Below, in pieces: positions 8,157-20,176 of a stretch of 64,000 bases of DNA. Origin of the DNA: Chloroflexota bacterium (GTDB lineage: Bacteria > Chloroflexota > Anaerolineae > Anaerolineales > Villigracilaceae). The DNA lies in the NCBI GenBank assembly GCA_013388855.1, contig JACAEM010000038.1, positions 1 to 64,000 of the forward strand. Direction: 5' to 3'. Each line of letters begins with the position of its first letter. Position 1 is the first letter of the stretch. The notes beneath the pieces were generated by a model that saw nothing but the letters and a program-made list of their open reading frames with translations, had not been told where the DNA came from and did no database searches. The position numbers were made by a program, and so were the translations under genes.

Positions 8157-9866
8157 TTATTTGACCGGCTCAATAACCACAAGCGAACTTACATCGGAGA
8201 GTTCCACCTTGGCCATGCCGGTGATCCAGCCGGTAAATCTATCCACCCGGTATGCCTGGGTGGCTTGCTCATAGTAGGGAATGATATACACAACATCATC
8301 GTGTACAATCTTCTGCATTTCCCAGACGATCTCCCGGCGTTTTTCCGGGTCGAGTTCCACACCCTGTTGAGCATGGAGCTCATCATAAGCAGGATTCGAG
8401 TAGCCTGTTTCGTTATACCCATTCGGGATCTCACCCGTGGAATAGACAGAAAGCAGCAGATTCGGGTCAGGATCGGAACCCCAGCCCCAGAGGATGATAT
8501 CGAAATCGAACGCAGGACAGCATTCGGCTGTGAGCGCATCCGGGTCGATCGCCTGCAACTCCAGGCTCACCCCCACTTCCCCCCACATCTCCGAAAGGAG
8601 TTCAGCCAATCGCGGCGCATCGATGCTGTCGCTGGGCCAATGCATTTTGAAATTCAATGGGCGCGAACCATCCGGGGTCTCGCGAATGCCATCGCTGTCC
8701 GTGTCTTTATAACCGGCATCATCAAGGATTTGTCTGGCTTTTTCGACATCATACTCATAATCCACAAGGGTATCGTTATACCAGGGTCCCAATCCATCGG
8801 GGATCAGGGTTAGCCCAGGCGTGCCGAAACCCAACAGCACGATATCAATAAGCTTTTGCTTGTCGGTCGCGTGAGCAAGCGCCAGACGCACGTTGCGGTC
8901 ACGCAGGGCAGGATGCCCTGTGCAAAGCCCTCCAACATCGGTGGGGCAATTTTCCGGGTCGGCCTGGTTGAAAATGACATCGGACACGCTCGGGGCGAAA
9001 GGCGCGCCGGTCACCACTTTGATGTTGGCATCTCCCTGAAGGGTCGCGACAGCCGTCGCGGGCATCTCAGTGATCATGTCCACTTGACCACTGGTGAGGG
9101 ACTGGACTAGAACGTCGGGGCTTTCGAAAGTCTGGAAAATCACCTCATCGATCTTTGGCGGATTGGCGAAATGCTCCTTGTTCGCACCGAGATGCACAAA
9201 TTCGTTCTGTCGGTATTCGATCATTTTGAACGGGCCAGTGCCAATCATCTCCAGGTTCTCGAATTCAGTGGAAGCGGGCGCTTCGGCGTAATCCTTCCAA
9301 ATATGCTCCGGCACGATGTAAAGATACGAAAGCAGATAGTCCATGTTCGGCACAGGGTTGAGCAGGGTGATGACAACCGTATTATCGTCAGTTGCCTCCA
9401 CAGTGTCGAAATTCGTGGTATAGGCGTTCAAGTAAATGAAATCGGTATTATTCTTATACAGATTGACCGAGAACGCCACATCCCTGGCTGTCATCGGCTG
9501 ACCGTCATGGAACTTGATCCCATCGCGGATTTTGAAGGTCCAGGTCAGTCCATCTTCCGACAGTTCCGCGCTTTCCGCCACATCCAGCGTATACGTACCA
9601 TCCAGACGATATTCATAGATGGTATCGTACACCAGCGCAAAGATGGTATATGCCTCCGTGAGGACACCTGTCCCGGGATTCAACGTATCTGGGCTACCAG
9701 CCCAACCGACTCGCAACACCACGGGCAACCCCGGCTCCTCAGGAGATTGCGTTGCGGCTGGCTCGCCAGGCTGTTCAGGCTCCGCGGTGGATTGTGCCCC
9801 TCCGCCACAGGCGGAAAGTACAAGCGCCAGCACAATCGCGATTACAAATAGTGTATATTTTTTCAT
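8157..9866 (-). CDS. Peptide ABC transporter substrate-binding lipoprotein
   Basis: A 569-residue family 5 extracellular binding protein. The N-terminus MKKYTLFVIAIVLALVLSACGGG is a lipoprotein signal with lipobox LSAC, followed by a low-complexity linker. Family features include LNPGTGVLTEAYTIFALVYDTIYEY and TWTFKIRDGIKFHDGQPMTARDVAFS. A strong GGAGGAG ribosome site precedes the ATG. It heads the oppB, oppC-oppD, oppF operon and delivers peptides, or a similar solute, to the permease. Bases 8085-8156 separate it from oppB. Confidence 0.95.
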   Translation of the reverse strand: MKKYTLFVIAIVLALVLSACGGGAQSTAEPEQPGEPAATQSPEEPGLPVVLRVGWAGSPDTLNPGTGVLTEAYTIFALVYDTIYEYRLDGTYTLDVAESAELSEDGLTWTFKIRDGIKFHDGQPMTARDVAFSVNLYKNNTDFIYLNAYTTNFDTVEATDDNTVVITLLNPVPNMDYLLSYLYIVPEHIWKDYAEAPASTEFENLEMIGTGPFKMIEYRQNEFVHLGANKEHFANPPKIDEVIFQTFESPDVLVQSLTSGQVDMITEMPATAVATLQGDANIKVVTGAPFAPSVSDVIFNQADPENCPTDVGGLCTGHPALRDRNVRLALAHATDKQKLIDIVLLGFGTPGLTLIPDGLGPWYNDTLVDYEYDVEKARQILDDAGYKDTDSDGIRETPDGSRPLNFKMHWPSDSIDAPRLAELLSEMWGEVGVSLELQAIDPDALTAECCPAFDFDIILWGWGSDPDPNLLLSVYSTGEIPNGYNETGYSNPAYDELHAQQGVELDPEKRREIVWEMQKIVHDDVVYIIPYYEQATQAYRVDRFTGWITGMAKVELSDVSSLVVIEPVK

Positions 9867-10059
9867 CTTACTCCTCCTCCAGAGTTAAGAATGTACGGAC
9901 CCCTACAGTCCGCTTAAACAAAAAAACTGCATGCCGCCATTACAGCCGCGATACAGTATTTGCCATCTCTCCCTGATGTGCCCAAGAGTACTCACTGAAC
10001 GATCAGTCGTGTACATTCCATATGATTTTACTTTAGTTTTATGAATGGGAAAAGGCAAT

Positions 10060-10087
10060 TTGTTAAAAACAGGAAATTGGCTATACT
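10060..10087 (+). promoter_or_regulatory. Sigma-70-type promoter for the S9 peptidase
   Basis: A -35 box TTGTTA (10060-10065) and -10 box TATACT (10082-10087) are separated by 16 bases. A start near 10094 leaves a short leader carrying AAAAGGAAG before the ATG at 10108. This argues against the upstream ATG at 10045 used by the ORF track. The 240-base space between the binding-protein gene and this gene is divergent and otherwise empty. Confidence 0.6.
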
Positions 10088-10107
10088 TGGCCTGGAAAAG
10101 GAAGTAT

Positions 10108-11964
10108 ATGGACAATCGCGTCAAACTCACCGAAAAGTACGAACGTAATGGTTGGCCATCCATCAAACGGCCAGACCTCAAAGCACCGGAAGGCTGGAGC
10201 ATCTCGTTGATCACCTCCCTCGAGCGAATTCGCTCTCACGCGCTGAGTCCAAGCGGGGACATAGTCGCATACATCAAAGACGGCGAATCGCTTTCGGATG
10301 TGTACCTGCTCCCGTTAAATGGAAACTGGCCAGTCCGCATCAGCACCGACCGCCCGCTCGCGCCCTACTGGGATGACGAAATCCCGGTCTGGTCGCCGGA
10401 TGGCAACTGGATTGCCTTCGGCATCCACGGTCATGTGCATCTTGTCCCTCGCGAAGGCGGGTTGCCTAAAAAAGTCACAGATTTCACTACCTCTGCGAGC
10501 AGCCCGCGGTTCATGCCTGATTCGCAAGGACTCATCGTCACTGTCGAGCGCAATGAAACAGACCAATTGCTGCTCACCGATATCAAAGGCTCTTGGCCCC
10601 GCGCGTTAACTACTGACACCATCGGCGACCACTGGGATGCGCGTCCCTCGCCGGATGGGAAATTCATCGTTTACACTCTCCGCCGTTTCGACGACCTGCA
10701 CCGCTTGGATGTTATTTTGCTGGAGATCGAAACCGGCAAGTCAATCACGCTGTATGGCAAGCCATCTGTTCGTGCATTCCTGCCCAAATGGTCGCCCGAT
10801 GGCGAGTGGATTTCCTTCATCGCTCAAGAAACCGAACATGAAGAACTCTATCTCATTCGCCCGGATGGCGAAGGTTTGCATCAACTCACGAATGCGGGGG
10901 AAGATGTCGCCAGCTATGATTGGGCTCCGGATGGAACACAACTAGCTGTCACTGTGAACCGAGATGGTGCCCACGCGCTGATCGTCGTCGAAACGGAAAC
11001 AGGCATCAGCGTGGATCTGCGAAGCGGGCCAGGTATCCACTCAAATCCCAATTGGTCAAAAGATGGGTCGTTTATCACATTCGAATATGAAAGCTCTGTC
11101 CTTCCGCCTGATTTGTATCGAATCGATGTGGCGGGCAGGCAAGTCACACAATTGACGTTTTCCAATCTGCTGGCGATGCAAAAAAACAAATTGGTCGCGC
11201 CAGAGAGTGTCCGCTACAAAAGTTACGACGGGTTGGAAATTCCTGCCTTCCTGTTTCGCCCGGAAAAACCAAATGGCGCGGCTATCGTTTACCCGCACGG
11301 AGGTCCCAACGCACAGTATGGGTACGAGTGGGATGAAATGGCGCAATATTTTACCGCCAAAGGTTACTACTATCTTGCGCCAAATTATCGTGGCTCCACA
11401 GGCTATGGAAAAACCTTCGAGCGCGCCAACCACAACAATTGGGGGATCGGTGATACGCAGGATTGTCTCTACGCTGCAAAATTCCTACGCAGTTTCAAGG
11501 AAATTCGGCAGGATGCAATCGGCATTGGTGGCGGTAGTTATGGCGGTTATATGACCATCAATTGTCTGTCACGTGATCCTGAGTATCTGTATGCCTGCGG
11601 CGTCTCGAAATATGGAGATTCGAACATTGTCAGTTCATGGGCACAGTGCGAAAAACGACTGAGACTCTACACCGAGATCTATCTGGGGCATCCCTCCGCA
11701 AATACTGCCGTCTACCAAAAAGGCTCCCCCATTGCAGATGTGCAGAATGTGCAAAAGCCTATGCTCATTCTGCATGGTCTGCTTGATACCATTGTTCCGC
11801 CCGAAGCTTCGGAGGAATGGGTCGAAGCGTTGAAACGGCATGACAAGGTTTTTGAATACAAAACCTATGACGACGAGCCGCATGGATTTCTGCGCCGTGA
11901 AAATCTTGCGGATGTCTATGAACGTATTGAAACATTTTTTGATTGGTATTTGCTCCCTCGCTAG
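10108..11964 (+). CDS. S9 family peptidase (acylaminoacyl-peptidase/DPP type)
   Basis: A 618-residue prolyl-oligopeptidase-family serine peptidase without a signal peptide, so cytoplasmic. Residues about 40-370 carry repeated 'SPDGxW/F' blades (WSPDGNWIAF, SPDGKFIVYTLRR, WSPDGEWISFI, WAPDGTQLAVT) of the beta-propeller. The C-terminal alpha/beta hydrolase has the nucleophile motif GGGSYGGYM, acid ILHGLLDTIVPPEAS and histidine EPHGF. ATG 10108 (MDNRVKLTEKYERNG) has a ribosome site. It lies divergently from the peptide importer, so a role in breaking down imported peptides is a reasonable inference. Confidence 0.92.
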   Translation: MDNRVKLTEKYERNGWPSIKRPDLKAPEGWSISLITSLERIRSHALSPSGDIVAYIKDGESLSDVYLLPLNGNWPVRISTDRPLAPYWDDEIPVWSPDGNWIAFGIHGHVHLVPREGGLPKKVTDFTTSASSPRFMPDSQGLIVTVERNETDQLLLTDIKGSWPRALTTDTIGDHWDARPSPDGKFIVYTLRRFDDLHRLDVILLEIETGKSITLYGKPSVRAFLPKWSPDGEWISFIAQETEHEELYLIRPDGEGLHQLTNAGEDVASYDWAPDGTQLAVTVNRDGAHALIVVETETGISVDLRSGPGIHSNPNWSKDGSFITFEYESSVLPPDLYRIDVAGRQVTQLTFSNLLAMQKNKLVAPESVRYKSYDGLEIPAFLFRPEKPNGAAIVYPHGGPNAQYGYEWDEMAQYFTAKGYYYLAPNYRGSTGYGKTFERANHNNWGIGDTQDCLYAAKFLRSFKEIRQDAIGIGGGSYGGYMTINCLSRDPEYLYACGVSKYGDSNIVSSWAQCEKRLRLYTEIYLGHPSANTAVYQKGSPIADVQNVQKPMLILHGLLDTIVPPEASEEWVEALKRHDKVFEYKTYDDEPHGFLRRENLADVYERIETFFDWYLLPR

Positions 11965-12064
11965 GGTGTGTATATGAAGTCCCTTTTTTGTGTGCCATTT
12001 TTATTTGGGTAGTGTGAGATATTGCCTACACGCAATTTGCAATTAAATCATAATGAGGTTTTCA

Positions 12065-13228
12065 ATGACAACATTCTTCAAATATGATGATATGACTTGG
12101 GATACAGTGGCAGGGCTTCCACGTGATACACCGCTTGTTCTCCCACTCGGCTCAGGCTACGACCTTGATCTGCTGGCGGGACAATTAAGTCATCCCCCCC
12201 GAATCGGTCTCCTGCCGCCATTTCCGTTTGGCTGGCGCGGCAGTGGATTGGAACTCCCTGAGCCAATCTTTTTTCAATACATTTCCAATTTGCTGGACAG
12301 CTTACGCGATGATGGATTCTCACGTGTGTATTGCCTGATGCCGCAGGGACTCAACCCACAATCATCCTATGTATCACATTCAAACGCATACTTGACACTT
12401 CCGCACCGCTCACAAAATCGTGATGCGATACCGCTTCCACCCGACTCGGAACGCGGCAAAGTGATTCTGCTTCCCATTGGTCACACAGAGCAACATGGCT
12501 ATCACCTGCCCCTCTCGGTCGATACGATTATTATAGATGCCATAGCACAAGGTACAGCAAACAAATTGCCTACGCGCAGTTTTGCGATGCCGGTCATGCC
12601 TTATGGAGTCAGTACGCATCGCTCCTCTTTCGCGGCGACCATGAACGCTGGCGGGCGTGCCTTCGAAGACTTCTGGCTGGCAGTGGTGGATGTGTTAGTC
12701 CAGCGCGGCTTCGATCAGTTTTACTTGATGAGCGGGCATGGCGGCAACTCATCCTTCCTGGTCAACATCATCAAGTACGCCGGGGAACGTCACCGCCGAA
12801 TCTTCTGCGCCACGGCCTGGCTGCATACCTCCGGCAAGGTTGGTGCGGCGGCGTTGGAAAAATATCGCACATCACCCATCGGCGGGATGGGTCATGCTTG
12901 TGAATTGGAAACATCCTTCCTGTTGTATTTGCGCCCGGATCTTTGTCGTATGGAGCGCGTCGTGGACGAAATGGATTTTGTTGCCACCCCTGATTATTAC
13001 ATGGACTGGATCGAGGGAGGCGCCCTTGTGGCGAATCCGCCCTGGGACGACGATACAAAAACCGGCGCGTATGGAGCCGGGAGCCATGGAACAGCGGAAA
13101 AAGGTCGATTATGGCTGGAGGCTGCCATCGAAGAGAAGACCGCCCACGTGGAGGAAATCCATGAACAACATGAGCGCCGTGAGAAACGACGCAGGGAAGG
13201 GTATGGGCTGTGGGGCAGGATCAAATAG
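12065..13228 (+). CDS. Creatininase-family amidohydrolase with degenerate N-terminal copy
   Basis: The C-terminal part (about 135-350) is a creatininase-family metal amidohydrolase with LPIGHTEQHGYHLPLSVDT, MPYGVSTHRSSF, MSGHGGN and GHACELETSFLLY, the expected metal ligands. The first 120 residues look like a worn copy of the same fold without ligands: LVLPLGSGYDLDLLAG, LLPPFPFGWRGSG and LRDDGFSRVYCLMPQGLN align in order with the ...GSTEQHG, ...PFGxS and GF...GHGGN segments. The ATG at 12065 is preferred over 12053 because GAGG lies six bases before it (387 residues). The substrate is not creatinine by default; the family includes several amide and formamide hydrolases. Confidence 0.82.
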   Translation: MTTFFKYDDMTWDTVAGLPRDTPLVLPLGSGYDLDLLAGQLSHPPRIGLLPPFPFGWRGSGLELPEPIFFQYISNLLDSLRDDGFSRVYCLMPQGLNPQSSYVSHSNAYLTLPHRSQNRDAIPLPPDSERGKVILLPIGHTEQHGYHLPLSVDTIIIDAIAQGTANKLPTRSFAMPVMPYGVSTHRSSFAATMNAGGRAFEDFWLAVVDVLVQRGFDQFYLMSGHGGNSSFLVNIIKYAGERHRRIFCATAWLHTSGKVGAAALEKYRTSPIGGMGHACELETSFLLYLRPDLCRMERVVDEMDFVATPDYYMDWIEGGALVANPPWDDDTKTGAYGAGSHGTAEKGRLWLEAAIEEKTAHVEEIHEQHERREKRRREGYGLWGRIK

Positions 13229-13230
13229 GC

Positions 13231-13479
13231 TTATTTGGAACGCGAACGTGGTTTATCCCAGAACCCCTGCTCAAGGCGTTCGTTGATCCTCTCCTTAACC
13301 TTTTCCAAAGACTGTTCAAATTCATCTTTTGAAAAAGATTTGTTCCTCGACGCGGAAGATTCGAGCTCTTTCAAAAGATACAGGATGGGCGCTTCGCATT
13401 TTGTGGAATGTCCCTGCGTAACAAAGATGCGCACAACTTCGTCAAGGTAATCTTCTATTTTGGCAAGCGGATTAGACAT
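13231..13479 (-). CDS. Small hypothetical protein
   Basis: An 82-residue charged, mostly helical protein (MSNPLAKIEDYLDEVVRIF...EFEQSLEKVKERINERLEQGFWDKP). I do not recognise a family. The ATG at 13479 has AAGGAG at good spacing, and the longer ORF-track start runs into the gpmA terminator. It is convergent with the creatininase gene, two bases apart. Confidence 0.7.
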   Translation of the reverse strand: MSNPLAKIEDYLDEVVRIFVTQGHSTKCEAPILYLLKELESSASRNKSFSKDEFEQSLEKVKERINERLEQGFWDKPRSRSK

Positions 13480-13516
13480 TGAAAGCTCCTTGAACAAGAC
13501 AATTATAGCAAATAAA

Positions 13517-13542
13517 AACGTCCGGGCTTTCGCCCGGACGTT
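13517..13542 (-). terminator. Rho-independent terminator after gpmA
   Basis: A perfect 11-base stem (AACGTCCGGGC with GCCCGGACGTT, tetraloop) is followed on the minus strand by a run of T. It lies six bases after the gpmA stop and separates gpmA from the small gene downstream. Confidence 0.92.
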
Positions 13543-13547
13543 CCCGT

Positions 13548-14294
13548 TCATTTTGCCCTGCCTTGATTAGCCACGGCAGCGGCCTTTCTGGCGGCTTCTT
13601 CCGGGTCGCCCAGGTAGTAACTTTTGATTGGCCTGATATTTTCGTCCAGTTCGTAGACGAGCGGCAAGCCGGTGGGAATGTTCAATTCGGTGATATCGGC
13701 ATCAGAAATATTGTCGAGATATTTCACCAAGGCGCGGATGCTGTTGCCGTGCGCGGCAATGATGACACGCTTGCCCGACTTGACGGTGGGAACCAGCGTT
13801 GAATGCCAGTACGGGAGAACACGCTCCAGTGTGATCTTAAGTGATTCGGTGGCTGGCAGTTGTTCAGGTGTCAAAGAAGCGTAACGCGGGTCGAAGCGCG
13901 GGTGGCGTTCGTCGTCCAATTCCAAAGCCGGAGGCGGAACATCATAGCTGCGTCGCCAAATCTTGACTTGCGCCTCTCCAAATTTCTCTGCCATTTCCGA
14001 TTTGTTCAGTCCCTGCAACGAGCCATAATGGCGTTCGTTGAGCTGCCAGGCATTGATAACAGGAATCCATTCAAGATTCATTTCCTGCAAAATGACCCAC
14101 AACGTTTGAATGGCGCGACGCAACACCGATGTGAACGCCACATCAAATTTGTAACCGCCTTCACGGAGCAGCTTGCCTGCTTCATGCGCTTCTGCCAATC
14201 CTTGCTCGGTGAGGCCAACATCGGTCCAGCCGGTGAAACGGTTTTCGAGATTCCATACGCTTTGTCCGTGGCGGACGAGAACCAATTTGTACAT
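13548..14294 (-). CDS. gpmA: 2,3-bisphosphoglycerate-dependent phosphoglycerate mutase
   Basis: A 248-residue glycolytic enzyme interconverting 3- and 2-phosphoglycerate. It has the phosphohistidine motif [20 protein letters not shown], the [13 protein letters not shown] catalytic-glutamate region and the second histidine [14 protein letters not shown], all matching dPGM. ATG 14294 has AGGAG upstream; the 15 extra residues in the ORF track lack support. It is followed by a strong terminator and preceded 47 bases upstream by the phosphohydrolase gene on the same strand. Confidence 0.96.
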   Translation of the reverse strand: MYKLVLVRHGQSVWNLENRFTGWTDVGLTEQGLAEAHEAGKLLREGGYKFDVAFTSVLRRAIQTLWVILQEMNLEWIPVINAWQLNERHYGSLQGLNKSEMAEKFGEAQVKIWRRSYDVPPPALELDDERHPRFDPRYASLTPEQLPATESLKITLERVLPYWHSTLVPTVKSGKRVIIAAHGNSIRALVKYLDNISDADITELNIPTGLPLVYELDENIRPIKSYYLGDPEEAARKAAAVANQGRAK

Positions 14295-14341
14295 GATGAA
14301 CTCCTGTGATGAAACAACTGCGCTGTCCGAAAACAGCAATT

Positions 14342-16159
14342 TTAGAGGTAACCCAAACCTTTCAAACGTTCTTCCAGGTCTTTTTGTCCCTGCCCGGGGG
14401 CTTGTGTCGGCGGTTTGAGATTGGATTGATCGAGATGCTTGCCAATGGCAAGGAACGGAATATCACGGAACGAGATTGTCCCAAAATCTTCGAGCTCGCG
14501 GTTGGCAAAGATCACACCAGGGACAACATCCGAGTCCATGCAGTGGTCTGCGCCCCAATGATCGGTATTGGGCTCCATTATCACATCGGGAATCTTGCCA
14601 AGCCCGGTATCGCCCGAGGCGCGGTATCCGGGAGCATATCCAACCACCAAGTCTGGCCCGAAGCGAGCGTAGGGACCGTTATATGTCTCGTGCTTGAGTC
14701 GGATTTTTTGAATGACAGGAGTCCCGTTCGCATCTTTCCAAGCCGAAAGTTGATCCCGCAACTCCGAGAGGGTCTGCTCGAGATGGTCTGCAAAAACAAT
14801 CCCCTGCCCTTCCCGCCCTGCCACATTGAGGTAGATACTGTTCAGGCCGACGGCATAGGCCTTGGTCTTGCTCCAATCTACACCGCTCAAGTCTGAACCG
14901 CCATTCTTCAAGGCGAGATAACCATTCTCCAACAGCCAGCGATTGACATGCACTTTCTTGCGCCAATCGCTGAAACCATGATCGGATAAGATGAGAAAAC
15001 GATACTTTCCGCTCCAGGCATCCACTTTCGCGCGCACATCACCGACGAATGCATCGAGACGCTTGTACCAGTCTTCCACCACATCCATGCGGTTATGAAA
15101 GAACATATGCTGAATGCGGTCAAGATCGTCGAAAATACCTGCCAGCACACCTTCCTTGAAATCCTTCATTAGGAAATACAGGATTTGAATACGCCGGTCA
15201 AAAATGGTCTGGCACAGCTCCAGAAATTGCTCATCGCTGATACAGCCATCTTCGAGACCGGTCGTATCCTGAGGCCAGCCGAGGGTGAGGTAGGCGCCCA
15301 CCTCATTCCATAGCTTCCTGGAGAAGGAAGGAGACGAAGCATAATGCCAGACTGCATGAAGTGGATGGATCTGCAACGGAAGAACATACACGCGCACAAC
15401 ACTGTTCAGGCTGGTGACAATAAAGCGTGTAATGGCATGGATGTTGGACAACAAGCCCATCTTGAATTTCAATTCAACGATACCACTCCATTGACCGAGC
15501 TTCAGCTCAAACTGGACCTTGTCAATCGTAAGACGCGCCGTCTTTTCGTCGAGCACATCCACGACAATCGGCAAACTGATTGTCTGCGGACCAGATTTGC
15601 CCTGCGTCTGTGGTCCGGGCAAGTTCGCGGAAAAACGACCTTTGCCTACGGAAGTCAGCTTCACAACAGTTGTCTTTTTTCTGGTCTCATCTTCCGTGGT
15701 AAACAGCGTCCCCACCCCAAGTTGACCGCGAATATCCGGTGTGCCAAGACCGGGCAGGGTATTCACCGGAACATTCGGTCGAGCCGGGAACATGGCAGGC
15801 CACCACAAAGCAGTGGCGGGATAACCCATATCCGCGGCTTCCTCAAAGAATGTCTTGGCAGTGTATGGCGGGACGAACTGCTCGCCCACCGCTGTCTTGC
15901 GCATTGGCAAAATGGATACGTAGGGAACATACGTTGCCGGGTCGCGATGGACAAAGTCAAAAATACCATGCCCGCCGGGGTCCGCGCCGGTGGCGATGCT
16001 GGTCCATGACACCTCGGTTTGTGGAGGAGAGCAAACTTCCAGCCGAGAATAGCCGCCTCCTTCCACGAACTTTTCCAGATTGGGCAACTGATTCCTCCCC
16101 GCCATACCTTCGAAAACATTAGGGTCGAACGAATCAAATCCTAGGATAAGAGTCTTCAT
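14342..16159 (-). CDS. AP-superfamily phosphohydrolase (type I phosphodiesterase/nucleotide pyrophosphatase)
   Basis: A 605-residue protein of the alkaline-phosphatase superfamily. The N-terminal metal site is [16 protein letters not shown], the nucleophile region [27 protein letters not shown], and further metal ligands lie in [14 protein letters not shown] and [12 protein letters not shown]. There is no signal peptide or membrane helix, so it is probably cytoplasmic. The substrate is unknown; the family cleaves phosphodiester or pyrophosphate bonds. The 52-residue membrane protein just upstream is probably in the same transcript. Confidence 0.88.
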   Translation of the reverse strand: MKTLILGFDSFDPNVFEGMAGRNQLPNLEKFVEGGGYSRLEVCSPPQTEVSWTSIATGADPGGHGIFDFVHRDPATYVPYVSILPMRKTAVGEQFVPPYTAKTFFEEAADMGYPATALWWPAMFPARPNVPVNTLPGLGTPDIRGQLGVGTLFTTEDETRKKTTVVKLTSVGKGRFSANLPGPQTQGKSGPQTISLPIVVDVLDEKTARLTIDKVQFELKLGQWSGIVELKFKMGLLSNIHAITRFIVTSLNSVVRVYVLPLQIHPLHAVWHYASSPSFSRKLWNEVGAYLTLGWPQDTTGLEDGCISDEQFLELCQTIFDRRIQILYFLMKDFKEGVLAGIFDDLDRIQHMFFHNRMDVVEDWYKRLDAFVGDVRAKVDAWSGKYRFLILSDHGFSDWRKKVHVNRWLLENGYLALKNGGSDLSGVDWSKTKAYAVGLNSIYLNVAGREGQGIVFADHLEQTLSELRDQLSAWKDANGTPVIQKIRLKHETYNGPYARFGPDLVVGYAPGYRASGDTGLGKIPDVIMEPNTDHWGADHCMDSDVVPGVIFANRELEDFGTISFRDIPFLAIGKHLDQSNLKPPTQAPGQGQKDLEERLKGLGYL

Positions 16160-16239
16160 TTATATTGAATTATCCTATCACCCCGCGCATATTTCTGCTA
16201 CAGAGACAGAAATTACGGGCAGAGATAGTGGAAGGTGCT

Positions 16240-16398
16240 TTATTGATTGTCTTCTTCATCCTTGCGACCGCGGCGGCGCATGCGGGCAAACCATTCACGG
16301 ATATTACGTGAAAAGACCAAAACAGCGCCTGAAATCGCAACAAACAAGCCTGCGAGAACCTGAAACAGAACGCCACCAGTACCGGGATCGATATACAT
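16240..16398 (-). CDS. Small 'YIDPGTG' membrane protein
   Basis: A 52-residue protein: MYIDPGTGGVLFQVLAGLFV, one hydrophobic helix, then a basic tail (FARMRRRGRKDEEDNQ). The ATG at 16398 has AAAGGAG upstream; the 13-residue extension in the ORF track does not. From family knowledge, short proteins beginning YIDPGTG occur beside AP-superfamily phosphohydrolases in several phyla, which matches the neighbour here. The function is unknown; a membrane tether for the phosphohydrolase is only a guess. Confidence 0.75.
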   Translation of the reverse strand: MYIDPGTGGVLFQVLAGLFVAISGAVLVFSRNIREWFARMRRRGRKDEEDNQ

Positions 16399-16496
16399 AC
16401 TTTTACTCCTTTTCGACTTGGCTTTATACCGTAACACCAGTGAAAAGTCAATTACAGCCAGCGGGAAGAATTATAGTCCAACCCATCCAGACATAG

Positions 16497-16502
16497 TAAA
16501 AT
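16497..16502 (+). promoter_or_regulatory. -10 box of mutS, leaderless layout
   Basis: TAAAAT ends six bases before the mutS ATG (16509), so transcription would begin at or next to the start codon. No Shine-Dalgarno is present. No convincing -35 is seen. Confidence 0.45.
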
Positions 16503-16508
16503 CAATCC

Positions 16509-19049
<2,541 letters not shown>

Positions 19050-19138
19050 GGCGTTTGGTACGCGAGGGTTTCGGTGTACTTGGCTAGCACGGCTGACTTT
19101 TAGAGTCTGTATGCAAATTAAGAATCGTGCCACTTTGA

Positions 19139-19215
19139 GCAATGAGTCTCGGTTTCAGGGCATTTTCGGGCAAAATCTGAGATTCTTCGTTGCTTTGCTC
19201 CTCAGAATGACACAA
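19139..19215. repeat. Short interspersed repeat-like element ('CHSEExSxEES' type)
   Basis: The non-coding space after mutS contains AATCTGAGATTCTTCGTTGC and TTTGCTCCTCAGAATGACAC. Read on the minus strand this is TGTCATTCTGAGGAGCAAAGCAACGAAGAATCTC, which translates to CHSEEQSNEESQI, a signature I recognise from short palindromic dispersed repeats in many bacterial genomes. ATTCT/AGAAT ends and internal TTGCTTTGC/GCAAAGCAA symmetry are visible. Only one copy is in the window. Confidence 0.5.
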
Positions 19216-19244
19216 TACACAACCACAAGTCATCGGTAATGATT

Positions 19245-20165
19245 TCAATTTTTCCAATGTGCCCTTGATGTCAGTAAAACTGAAATCAGAATATTGCACC
19301 AGACGACCAAGACATGGATGATGCGAAACGACACGCTGACTGCCAACACTTGCTCCACACCCATAAACGGGCCAAGAATCAAGGTGATAACCCCCTCGCT
19401 AACGCCTAATCCAGATGGGACAAAGACAGCGAGGTAGCCGGCTAAATATCCGGCTGCGTAGGCACCGGCGATCATCCATGGTGAAACCGCCTGGGAGCCA
19501 TTTCCTGCCAGAACAAATCCGGCAAACCCAAATGACATAAGCATCCAGACCAGGAAGGAAATCGACAAAGCCTTTAGTAAAGTGAATTTGGAAGGCAAAC
19601 TGGAGCTATCAAGGTAGTATTTTTTACGCAGAGCATCAAGCCTGTCTCGCATGAGCACAAGGAGGATGAAAGGCAATAGGGAGATCAGCGCATAGAGTGG
19701 ATGAAGAATAGAAATCAGGCTGGAGAACCCAACAATGGCACAGGCAGTAAGCATAATCAGTGTATTAAGAAAGATGACAACAACGCTGTCCACCTTCGAA
19801 ATGCCCTTTGTCCACAAATAACCGGCAAACCCAGCAAAGCCCCAGATACCACCGGGAATCATAGAGGCAAGTTGAGAAAGGTTAAGGGCATGGTAGGCAT
19901 CACTAAACCCAAAGGAGGTATACCCCTTTCCGCGTACCAGCACTACCAGTGCAGAAACTGTCAAATACAGAGAGATGATCATCACGACAACAAGTAGCCC
20001 TAGTGGGAAAACCCCCACGCGCCTGAAAGAACCAAGAATAGTCTCCCGGTAATGGATAATCCAGTAGAGGAACAGACCGAGCATCACCACACCCATTGCC
20101 GGCAACAATCTTTTCCTGCATTGCTTGATCGTATCCATGGTGAATATTCGTTTAAAAAGGGGCAA
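19245..20165 (-). CDS. Polytopic membrane protein, LPG-synthase TM/UPF0104-like
   Basis: A protein of about 306 residues with eight or so helices, resembling the flippase-like membrane half of lysylphosphatidylglycerol synthase (MIPGGIWGFAGFAGYLWTKG and the late FVPSGLGVSEGVITLILGPFMG motif). Such proteins occur in polysaccharide clusters and may move lipid-linked sugars. The start is uncertain: a TTG at 20165 follows AGGAGG by four bases, the ATG at 20138 lacks a site, and the ORF-track TTG at 20180 overlaps the previous gene. It is the last gene of the polysaccharide transcript. Confidence 0.75.
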   Translation of the reverse strand: MPLFKRIFTMDTIKQCRKRLLPAMGVVMLGLFLYWIIHYRETILGSFRRVGVFPLGLLVVVMIISLYLTVSALVVLVRGKGYTSFGFSDAYHALNLSQLASMIPGGIWGFAGFAGYLWTKGISKVDSVVVIFLNTLIMLTACAIVGFSSLISILHPLYALISLLPFILLVLMRDRLDALRKKYYLDSSSLPSKFTLLKALSISFLVWMLMSFGFAGFVLAGNGSQAVSPWMIAGAYAAGYLAGYLAVFVPSGLGVSEGVITLILGPFMGVEQVLAVSVSFRIIHVLVVWCNILISVLLTSRAHWKN

Positions 20166-20176
20166 GAGCCCTCCTA

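Noticed and set aside
10045-10107. Upstream start for the S9 peptidase
   Set aside because: It lies over the predicted -35 and -10 boxes; ATG 10108 has the ribosome site.
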